From the NCBI GenBank assembly GCA_033439795.1, contig JAUTDP010000010.1, forward strand, positions 1,674,001-1,738,000: a stretch of 64,000 bases of DNA. Direction: 5' to 3'. The position numbers were made by a program, and so were the translations under genes. Positions within the stretch are counted from its first letter, which is position 1, and each line of letters begins with the position of its first letter. The notes under the pieces are model-generated. The model was not told the DNA's origin, did no database searches, and was given only the letters and a program-made list of their open reading frames with translations. Positions 22,895 to 32,618 of the stretch are shown here, piece after piece. Origin of the DNA: Sordaria brevicollis. Its lineage: Eukaryota > Ascomycota > Sordariomycetes > Sordariales > Sordariaceae.

Positions 22895-25119
22895 ATGTCA
22901 CTCAGCCGGTACATTTTGGGGCTGGCCTGCCTGTGGCATGGCGTCATTGCCAGCCCACCGGGAGCCGTTCCATCCAACATTCCAATTGCAACCGACATTC
23001 AGACATCAGCAGTCGCACAACCCATTGCAAACTCACGAAAGCTACACGGCAAATTTCTACACATCACTGGTGAGTATAGACGCGACAATTGCGCAGTCCC
23101 AATTTGCCAACGGCTAATCTCTTCGTTGTACCAGATCTACACCCCGACCAATTCTACAAGCCGCACTCTTCCACAGACGAAGCCGATGCCTGCCACCGAG
23201 GTAAAGGGCCTGCGGGCGTCTACGGCGCCGAGGTCTCCGATTGCGACACTCCCTTCGCCCTCGTAAACGCGACCTTCGACTGGATAGCCGCCAACATCAA
23301 AGATGATATCGATTTTGTCATCTGGACCGGTGATACCGCCCGCCACGACAGCGACGAGGAGATTCCTCGCAGCGCCGACCAAGTCCTAGGCACAAACCGC
23401 TGGATCGCCGAGAAGATCACTGAGCTATTCTCGGACCCGACGGGCCAAAACCTCGAAATCCCCATCATACCGACCCTGGGAAACAATGACATCTTGCCGC
23501 ACAACATTCTACTACCAGGGCCGAACCCGTGGCTGCAACACTACACCCATCTGTGGCATCGCTTCATTCCGGAGGCACAGCGTCATAGTTTCCAGTTTGG
23601 AGGATGGTTCTACGTCGAAGTCATCCCGAACAGGCTTGCCGTCTTCAGTCTGAACACCCTGTACTTCTTCGATCGCAACGCCGGAGTTGATGGTTGCGCC
23701 AGCCCTTCCGAGCCCGGATATAAGCAGATGGAGTGGCTGCGCATCCAGCTTCAGATCATGCGCGAGCGCGGCGTGAAGGCCATCCTTACCGGCCACGTTC
23801 CTCCCGCGAGAACGGATAGCAAGAAGCTGTGGGACGAAAACTGCTGGCAAAAGTACAGCCTCTGGCTTCGTCAGTACCGGGATGTGGTTGTCAGCGGTTT
23901 GTACGGCCACATGAACATTGACCACTTCGTCATTCACGATGAGCATGACATCAACGTGGGCATGCTAGCTGGGTTGGCTGAGGACAGCATCGATACTCGG
24001 GAGGCCATGGATGATGAGCTCACGGTCATGGGGGCAGCCGACTACCTCCAGGAATTGCGCCAGAACTGGGCCAAGCTTCAGCCACCGCCTGCAGTCTCCA
24101 AGAATCCTGGCAAGGTGAAGGAAGGCAAGAAGGGTAGGAAGGGCAAGAAGAAGAAGAAGAAGACCGACTTGTGGGGTGAACGCTATTCACTCTCGCTCGT
24201 CAGTCCTAGCATCGTTCCCAACTACTACCCTGCCCTGCGCATCGTCGAGTACAACATTTCAGGCCTAGAAAACCTGCCTCTTTGGAGAAACGCAGCCAAG
24301 ACCGTGATGCCCATCGAGTTCGACCAAAATGACAGGCAGAAGCACCTCGACCTCAAGCGTCGCCACACCGAAGAAGACAACAATGAGATTGACATTGAAA
24401 AGAAAAAGGGAAAGAAACACAAGGGCGGTGACTCCAAGCCCAAAGAGCCCGACTTCCCCATCCCCCACCCCCCTGCGAAGAGCTCACCGCCTGGACCGGC
24501 CTACTCCCCGCAGCCCCTTACGTTGACCGGTTACACTCAGTACTATGCCAACCTTACACACATCAACAACGTCACTACCGAGGATATGTTGGATTGCGAG
24601 GATGGGGAAGAAGAGACATGGGCGGATTGGCTCCTCCGGTGGCGCAAAGGAAGGCATGGCAACAAGAAGCCTACTCACCCGAAACCCGACCCGCGCGAGT
24701 TCAACTTTGAGGTTGAGTACAGCACGTTTGACGATAAGTTGTACAAGTTGGGTGATCTTACGGTTAATAGCTATGTGGAACTTGCGTACCGGATAAGTAA
24801 GAAGCCTAAGCGTGGCAAGGGCAAGGCCAAGGATGTGGATGTTACGTATGAGTCTGACGTCGAAGAGGATGAGGAGGAGCTCTTTGAGGATATGGAAGAG
24901 GAAGACGATGTGGACGATGATGAGCTGAGCGATGGTGAGGAGTCAGAAGACGACTCTGATAACGAAGAGTTGGATATGGAGACCATCAAGAAGAAGAAGA
25001 AGGGCGGAAAGAAGCACAAGAAGAAGGGGAAGAGGAAGCAAAACAAGATCTGGATGCACTTCCTCACCCATGCTTTTGTCAGCACGGTGGAAAAAGAGGA
25101 TTTGAAGAAGTTCAACTGA
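22895..25119 (+). CDS. PPN1: Endopolyphosphatase (Ppn1 family)
   Basis: Two exons, 22895-23069 and 23135-25119 (65-nt intron, GTGAGT donor, GCTAATC branch), 719 residues. Endopolyphosphatase cleaves long inorganic polyphosphate chains in the vacuole. The N-terminus MSLSRYILGLACLWHG is a likely signal peptide or signal anchor. Metallophosphoesterase metal-binding motifs appear in order: HITDLHPD (spanning the splice junction), IWTGDTARHD, TLGNND, ILTGHVPP and GLYGHMNIDHF. A Lys-rich insertion (about residue 355-365), another near residue 445 and a strongly acidic then Lys-rich C-terminal region frame the conserved block VEYSTFDDKLYKLGDLTVNS. The basic and acidic low-complexity parts are longer than in yeast Ppn1. 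Confidence 0.92.
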
Positions 25120-25792
25120 TAGCATTTTGCTTTCGGCTTTTGTACATGGCTTTTTGGAAACTTGAAGCGTTTGGCGTTTTGTTTCATGTGGTTCGAGGCA
25201 ACAAAGATGGCATAGGGATTTGGCGTTCAGGAAAAGTACATTAGTTCTGTTTGGTTTAGAGAAGGAAATACCAACGTTCATTGGCCGCATCATGTTCAAG
25301 GAAATAGTGTATTTTGCAGCATACAACAGCTTGTCAATCGCAAAAGTACGAGAAGAAATGATTTTTCTCCCTCCTGTGTATTAATGGTGATGGCCTCGAT
25401 GACTTCAGGAGCTTCCATTGCCGGCGGCAAGACGGCCCCATATTTAACCCCACCATCTCCTGGAGCTTGCCTCTTATCGGTCCCTTGATGGCCTTATCGG
25501 TTTAATTGATTGCGTCCCCTCGAGTCGCGTCTCTCCTTCTCTCCGCTGCTTCTCCTATTCAACTTCCGTCGTTTTGATCGTGAACTTCGCTCTTTGTTAT
25601 TCTGGCCACATTGCCCCAATACCAGATACCGGTTAACAGCGACTACGTCATTTTCGATCCCCACGCGCGAACAATCACCCGAAACCAAGCTCCAACGCAC
25701 TCTCGAGAGGAATGGCGCTCTAACTCCCCCTCTTCCACGAACCTCCAAACCACCATCATCCACGACCATCCTCACGCATCGACGGCCGTATA
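25120..25792. other. Intergenic region upstream of the deacetylase gene
   Basis: Holds the 3' end of the endopolyphosphatase gene and the promoter of the polysaccharide deacetylase gene. From 25500 it is C-rich on + and reads open in several frames, but none has a family match; the 177-codon frame from 25510 is a compositional artefact. Confidence 0.45.
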
Positions 25793-26731
25793 ATGCCCCG
25801 CCTCCACCTCCCCCGCCTCTTCTCCCTCCCCCCCAAGATCCTCCACCGCCGCACCCGCCGCTCACGAATGGCCACCCTAATCCTGCTCCTCCTCATCCTC
25901 CCCCTCGTCCTGGTCTTGCCCTTCTACACAATCTACAAACCGCCCTCTTCCCTAATCCGCTACTTCTCGCAAAGATGGACCGACGTTCTCTGGCGGTTAT
26001 GGCTCCCGCCCCACCGCAAGATAGTGGCGTTGACAATCGATGACGCGCCGTCTGATCATACCCTCGACATACTGGATGCGTTAAAGGCAGGAGGGGCACA
26101 TGCGACGTTTTTTGTGATAGGCGGGCAGGTACCAGGACGGGAGGAGATACTGAGGGAAGTGGTGAGGCAAGGGCATGAGTTGGGGAATCATGGGATGCAT
26201 GATGAGATGGCGAGAGAACTGAGTGATGAGGAACTCGAAAAACAGATGAGGGAGGTGGAAAGGGTTATAAGGGGGGTTTATGAGGATGTGGGGAGGGTTT
26301 GGCCTGGTGCTGCTTCTGCATCGCACAGTGGGACAACAACAAATACAGGTGCTGATGGCACAACGACTACGACAACTAGACAAGAAACGGATACGAGAAC
26401 TCGAGAAGGTGGAACGGTAGAAGACTCCGTCATCGAAGGGAAATACTACCGCCCGGGCTCCGGCTTTTTCAGCGAGCGCATGTTGACGCTCGTCCGGAAA
26501 TTGGGATATCGGCTGGTCCTGGGGAGTATATACCCGCATGATGCGCAGATTGGGTATGCGTGGTTGAATGCGAGACATATACTGAGTATGCTAAGTCCCG
26601 GTGGGATTATCATATGTCATGATCGCAGGAGCTGGACGCCGCCCATGTTGAGGAAGGTCTTGCCGGAGATGCAGAGACGGGGGTATAAAGCGGTGACGGT
26701 GTCCCAGCTTTTGGAGGAGGCGACTGGGTGA
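25793..26731 (+). CDS. Membrane-anchored polysaccharide (chitin) deacetylase, NodB domain
   Basis: Single exon, 312 residues. NodB-type carbohydrate esterases (family 4) remove N-acetyl groups from chitin or related polymers at the cell surface. After a basic N-terminus (HRRTRRSR) there is a strongly hydrophobic segment at residues 27-44, consistent with a type II anchor. Motif 1 is ALTIDDAPSD (residues 79-88) with the catalytic and metal-binding Asp pair. Motif 2 is GHELGNHGMHD, where the second His is three rather than four positions after the first. Motif 3 is YYRPGSGFF and the final motif is IIICHD. A Thr-rich insertion (about residues 180-210) sits between motifs 2 and 3. Catalytic residues appear present, but the altered motif 2 leaves metal binding uncertain. 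Confidence 0.88.
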   Translation: MPRLHLPRLFSLPPKILHRRTRRSRMATLILLLLILPLVLVLPFYTIYKPPSSLIRYFSQRWTDVLWRLWLPPHRKIVALTIDDAPSDHTLDILDALKAGGAHATFFVIGGQVPGREEILREVVRQGHELGNHGMHDEMARELSDEELEKQMREVERVIRGVYEDVGRVWPGAASASHSGTTTNTGADGTTTTTTRQETDTRTREGGTVEDSVIEGKYYRPGSGFFSERMLTLVRKLGYRLVLGSIYPHDAQIGYAWLNARHILSMLSPGGIIICHDRRSWTPPMLRKVLPEMQRRGYKAVTVSQLLEEATG

Positions 26732-28002
26732 AGCTGTTGTGTGTTTTGATGGGAAGTTTTTGGATTTATAATGTTTACACATATGCATATCGGCGTTATG
26801 GGAAAATAGGAGCGGTGGTAATGATTTTTAGGCATCGACAGCAGTCATCCACAGCGGAACAAAGTTCTCATACAAGGAGTCATTCTATTTTGACTATCAC
26901 AAAGCCGAAAAGCGCGGATACTCTATTACCTGGCTGGGCCCTTCCAAGTCAAGATGAGTCGTCTAGCAGTACACGACGCCGGTCCAAAATCCGGCGAGAT
27001 GTTTGGGTGGCTTTCATCATAACTGCGGATGTTGGTTCAAGCTCTTAGCAACTAGTCTATCCGTCCGCACCAAGGAGGGCATTTGTTGGAGTTATACGAG
27101 CTCTACCCGACTTCCTTTACTCATCTACTTTAACTCATCATCTTGAAATCCCTCGTTGGAAGACTTGTGATGGAAGGGAAGAATTAGGCATCAACAAGCC
27201 GGTCGTACCTTCCCGAACCTCTCTTTCCCTTCCCGATGAAAGACTTTCGCATGAAAACTTGGTGCCCGTCACCCGCACCTTCCTAAAGGTGGTCCGCGGA
27301 TGGGAGCAGTGGGCGGAATGGGAGGTTCAGCATCATGGCGAATGCAAAACGAGCCAATGATGGAGACAAACGGGCTCGATATGACTGCCATGATGAGAGA
27401 GATGAGAGAAATGAGAGAAATGGGAATGAATTCACCGATGTCGGCAATGGGAGAAATGCCCTTCAACATGGAAGCAGCGATGAGGGCCATGTCATCAATG
27501 CAGAATAGCAATCCATGGGGCCAACAGCAGTGGCAGTTTTGAGAAGATTGTACACATGGGACATTCTCATCTCGAATGCTCGATACGTGCCACTTCTTAG
27601 CTAGGTAGATGATATCGCACACCAGAAGTCGCTTGCTTTCATGATTTCTGCACGCAAAGCCCACCAACACACCGCCTACAACTCCCGTCAACCCAGCCGC
27701 CGTGTATGCTTTTGAAATCTCGGGACACAACCGGCCAACTGAAATTTTCCCTGAGTTCGAAAACAAATAATGTGTGCCCATTAATGGCATGCGCGCCGCC
27801 TCCATACCACGTCAGACCAACGCAGACAAAATACCCGAGTAGAAAAGGTTCAGTATATAGGTCGTGCAAATGGAGACAAGGAATAGCAACGTAAAGGAGA
27901 AGAAGCCATTAAATCATTAATCAGTTAAATCATCAACCGCATATCAGAATGGATACATCAACGTCATGAACCCTCTCCTATTCTCTTCTATTCCTTCAAA
28001 GC
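26732..28002. other. Intergenic region with a small Met-rich ORF
   Basis: This lies between convergent genes. Apart from the methionine-rich open frame at 27300-27542 I see no gene. The antisense frame of 178 codons over 27269-27805 has no recognisable domain. Confidence 0.4.
27300..27542 (+). CDS. Small methionine-rich hypothetical protein
   Basis: An ATG-initiated frame of 80 codons with 19 Met residues. It begins MGAVGGMGG, contains the repeat REMREMREMGM, and ends with an aromatic/Gln-rich tail (NPWGQQQWQF). The tail and few rare codons look more protein-like than the antisense frame. The core comes from a simple repeat of ATGAGAGA-type units, so it may be a coincidental frame. There is no upstream in-frame extension: a TGA lies 46-48 bases before the ATG. 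It could be the last exon of an unrecognised gene. Function unknown. Confidence 0.3.
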   Translation: MGAVGGMGGSASWRMQNEPMMETNGLDMTAMMREMREMREMGMNSPMSAMGEMPFNMEAAMRAMSSMQNSNPWGQQQWQF

Positions 28003-31000
28003 TCAGTCCGTGTCCATCTTGTCCGTCGGGACAGGTGAGCCCAGTGTCACCTCTGGACTGCGACGCAACCTCATCACTTCTGTGTAGCTCGCGGCAGCAG
28101 ATGGTGTCCCGCTCGAGTGTGGCTCCTTGGATGGGTTCTGGCTAGCTTCGCCCATTTCCATGTCTGTCCTTTCTTCTGGGGTCTTTGAGGAGACAACCTC
28201 ATCCTCCCGTGGTGGTTCCGATTCAGACCCAGGCGCAGGCAAGAATGACGGTGGAGGAGGCAGATATGTTTCGGGCTGGGGCTGCGGAAGAGGTGCTAGC
28301 GTCTCTGATCCAGTTGTCTCTTGCTCCTGCCCGCTCCTGCCGATACTGGCTAACATCGCTTCGTTCTCCAGCACGGAGTCAGCAACCAGCTTAAGATTGT
28401 GTGCGTCCCTGGCAGTGAGACCTTGCTGTCTTGGAGGCTCTGGCTCTGGAAGCTCTCTTTGCAATGCCTGGATCTGGGGTGGTGGTGGTGGCGGTGGTAG
28501 CGCGTGCGTGGAGTCTCGGCGTCGGTGCATCTCAAATTCAATATCCAACTCTTTTCCTTTGTCAGTGCCTGCAGTCGTAGGTGTTTTGGTGGCCAACGAG
28601 TCCTTCCTGGTGGTAGCACTGCTGCTGCCCGCCGTTTTGGGAGTCGAGGGGACAATGACATTCAGGACGCAGTCATCCAAATGCTCGTAGAACTCTTGAG
28701 CCGTAGCAAATTGGCTCTGGCAGATGCTGCATCTAGCGCCGACACCACCAGACCTTCCCCCGGTAGTCAGTATCAGCTTCCTGCTATTGGGGGGTGTCTG
28801 CTCAACATTGTGAACGGCGGTCAAGTGGCGTTTGAATACATCGGCCCGGTTGAAAGCTTTCTCATATGCCGTCCCGGCTCCGGGACAAAATGGGCATACC
28901 ATGGTGCCCTTGTAATGCGTCAGCGCATGCCTGTTTTTGTCGTACTTTCTCGCAAAGCCCTTGATGTGATATTCGCAAGATTCTATAGGGCACTTCTCGG
29001 GTCTTTCTTCCATATGCGTCAGCATATGTGCCGTGAGATCCTTGAACACTCGGCCGCATTCAGGAATGGGACAGCGATTGCGAGCAGATGAAGTCGCGCT
29101 TGGCGGATGTGACGACTCATCAACTTTCAACCCCGGATTTGGGGCGAGGAACACTCCCTGCCCACCTTGCATCATGAGGTGGGGCGGCCCATTTGCACCA
29201 AGCCTGTCGAGAGAAGGCATCAGTAACGGTGGACCATGATGTGGTTGTGGTGGAGGGGGTGGTGGAGGAGCTGGGGCGAGACGTGGTGCCTCCAGCACTG
29301 GAGCATGTTGCTCAGTCGGTGACATGAAATCATGCATCGACTTGAAGTCTTGCGGCTCATCTTCACCACTTGAGGCGTCATCCTGATCCTGTATATCGAT
29401 AGACTGGCGAACTTCACGCATCCAGTCCTTGAGGATTGCCATGGGTGGCCAGTCTCCACTTGCTTTGCCCCCACGGTGAGGGTTGAAGTGCGCCCTCCTC
29501 AGATGCGCAGCGGCGTTATAGTAGGCGCCATATCGCTTCTGTGTAACGCACGCCTTACACTTTGCCAGTGGAACGACAGGTAACGGGGAGCCTGGCTCAT
29601 GCGGTTCCGTGCATACCCATCTCTTAACCAAGGCAGCGTGCTTCGCATCATTGTGCCTACGAAGTTCATGTTCGCCTCTGAAGCCCTCTGGATATTCGTG
29701 GCACTTCGTGCAGTACACTCTTCGCAGCGGTGGGCGCTGATATGAAGATCTGATTCTCGCGGCAGCAATGGGTGACGTCGGGCCTCTGCCACCTGGCCTC
29801 ATATATGTCGGACTTTCAGCAACAGTATGCCGCCTTCCCGCCTCGATCACTTGTGGAGAAGTCAAGATGCGATCCGACTCTCCTTTGAACGCGTACGAAA
29901 ACGATTCCTTCTCTGGCTGGGTCGATGTCATGGGATGCCATGGATTAGTAATAGATCGCGTATCGGGCAGTGTCTTTCTGGCATCTTCCCCCGGTCTTGT
30001 AATGGGGGGCAGAAGAAATGATCCAGGCTTCGCTGGTGACCTCTGCTTCAGGAATCCATTGAAATAGGGCCCTTCTATTTCCCCACTTCCCAGATACATC
30101 AAGAAGTCTTTGGTAGTCGAGATCCCCCGTTCAGCCCATGTGCCCCTTTCCAAAACGGTGCCTGCGGCAGCCAAGAGCTCACGGTCACCGTGACTCATCT
30201 CGATGTCGGACCCGTCAAGCAGCATGGGTGCAGACCAAGCAAATACGCTTACTAGCGCTTTATACACGGCATGCATAGCTGGGACTCCTTGTTGCGAAGG
30301 AGAGGTAATTCGTGATTGCGCCATTCTGTCAACCAACAGAGTTCTCACCACGCTGAAGATGCATAGTGAGTAAAAAATGGCCAGCCAACTCCGAGGTTCG
30401 GGTAGTGTAGGCCGCATTGTCTGGGCCTCGAACGCCTGGAGAAATTGTGTCATGCAGTTGTACAACACACGGAAGCGGCCACACGTATCCACATCGTCGA
30501 AGACTACATGACTTCCAGGACTCGTCGTCTCTCCGTGAATCGCGGGTTCTGGCTGCTGGAAATCGTAGAACAGTGTCTCACGAAGCAAGAGCTTGGCTCG
30601 ATATAAGACGGGATATGTCGTCATTTCGTGCATTCGTCCGTCTGAGATCGAACCGCTCAAGTGTAGTAGCTTCCAGAAGTTGTACATGGTACCATTCAGG
30701 TTCCAACTGGATGCGAGGATATTGAGAACGGGGGGCGACCGTTCGACAGGTTCCGGTGAGAACGAAGCAATTGTTGGATTGGCGAGTGGCAGGTTCGAGA
30801 GGTCGTCCGTCCACCAAAAGCGATCATTAAAGTCCAAATGGGCCTTTACCATGTTGGCAGTATCTGGGGCAACGGCATACCCTCTATCCAAGAACTCGTT
30901 CATGCTACGACGAACAGCCAAAGGCGATGTCATGGGCGTCTGCATCTGTCTAGGTGACAGATAGGCTGAGAGGTCTGTTAGCCCGGAAAGTTCTATGCAC

Positions 31001-32618
31001 AGTAGAAATTCACGTACCTGGGAGCATAATGTCGGTGAGGTTACTTAGTGTTCCCCGGAAACACCCAAGGGCTCTCCAGAAGTCGTTGTCCGGTGACATT
31101 GCGATGTCAGGGCAAAACGCACATGGATCGTTGGAATCGCACTGTACAAAGTCAGTCGATATCACATGAATAGCAAGGGCATCTTACTCACGCTCTTCTT
31201 CATCGTTCTACACCGTAAACAGGGCCCGTTTTCCCTGACAAGTCGAAGCTCTCCTATGGACTCCAGCCGTGGCTGGCCTACTCGGCTACGCTTCAGTGGC
31301 GGAAGCAATGGGTCAACCTCAGAGTCGACCGACCCTCTAGGGAGCCCTGGCGGTTTTTCGGGAACGAAAGAATAGCTTTTGAGGACTTCCCGGTGATCCT
31401 TGGGCTGACTACTCGTAGCCAGAGGAGCGAGCTGAAGACCCGAGTTAGGACGAGGCAAGTGGTGATACGAAGAGGGCGGCTTGTGATATTCGCCATTATA
31501 GCTCGCACTTGACGGCTCGGGATAAATCATGGGCGGGGTGCCACCGAAGGAGAGACCCGAATCCCTCTTGTACACGGCCGCGTGCTCTTTAACATGCTGG
31601 TCCCGGTCATCTGGATGAGGATATCCGTAAATGTAATGTGTGCAACGCTCGTCCCAGCACTTGTATGAATGATGTTGGCGGAAAGCTAGTGGTAAGCTGT
31701 CGCGCAACCGAACGGCTTTGCAGACGGGATCATAATAAGACAGATTCCTGTCTAGCCAGGCGGCATACCCTTCCGGTGCCAGGTCGCGGTAGAATGCATA
31801 CTTGAGCATGTCGACGAATCTGGGGTCACCGAGATCGACGCCTAATGGCAACACAACTGGTTTAGAACCGATTCGAGACAAGACAGGCGGGACGATGGTG
31901 ACCTACCGTGCTCAAGACATGCGCTCTCAATACATTCGCACTGATACTGAAGTGATCTCGCTTCCTCGATGTCAGACAAGACGGGAATCTTGTCAGACGA
32001 CACTGTTTATGGCGCCATCAGCACGGGTGGCGCTCGGGGTTTGTCCCACAGTTCGGGACATGAGGCTAATAAGACATGACGGGAAGGTATGAGATGAAGG
32101 ACAGAGGGGCGGAAGGGCTCACGATTTTCGTCGGCATATGCGCGCAGAACACGGTACTTATGGCGCAACATGTTGAGTTCCACTTTGACATTGGGTCCAT
32201 ATTTCTGAGGAAGGAGGGCAGCCAGCTTAGCCTGAATTTCCGCTTGTTGGTCGAGTAAGTGCTTGATGGCGGGATCCAGGGTCGGGTCATAAGGTGCAGC
32301 AGAAGGTGGCGGCGCAGATGGATGAGGATGGGCGTGTGAGTGGGCGTGAGCATGAGCATGGCCGTGAGGATGAGAAGTATGCTGAGGTGCAGCTCCGGAG
32401 GTTGCAACGGGACCGGGTCCGGTACTCGTAGCCGGGTTATGACTGGGGCCGGGGCCGAGACCGGGGCCCGGAGGAGGCGCAAGAACCGATGGTGGAGGTG
32501 GGGGCGGCGGCGGCGGCGCAGTTAATGAGTTACGGTGGTCCGGGCGCATGAGGGCCGGCGACTGTGCCGGTTGCGCCGACGCCGGTGGTGGAGGAGGCGC
32601 GATATGTTCGGTAGCCAT
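28003..32618 (-). CDS. Large zinc-finger protein (Zn-Cys cluster plus C2H2 fingers), probable transcription factor
   Basis: Five exons in transcript order: 32618-32123, 32002-31907, 31841-31192, 31141-31018, 30965-28003, 1442 residues. All junctions keep frame and most introns have GTGAGT/GTAGGT/GTACGT donors with CTRAY-like branches. The N-terminus is Pro-rich with a His repeat (GHAHAHAHSHAHPHP), then a coiled-coil-like helix (LLDQQAEIQAKLAALLPQ). A cysteine cluster spans the third intron: PCLRCRTMKKS joined to CDSNDPCAFC, i.e. C-x2-C-x6-C-x5-C-x2-C, similar to a fungal binuclear cluster without a clear sixth Cys. The last exon carries C2H2-like fingers near residues 870-900 and 1080-1170 (for example CPIPECGRVF, CPFC) and a final CSICQSQF. 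Target genes are unknown. Confidence 0.85.

Noticed and set aside
22410..22901. 163-codon minus-strand frame before the endopolyphosphatase
   Set aside because: Overlaps the promoter and start of a well-supported + gene and has no family resemblance.
25510..26043. 177-codon Pro-rich + frame
   Set aside because: C-rich DNA opens several frames here. It overlaps the start of the NodB deacetylase, which has clear motifs.
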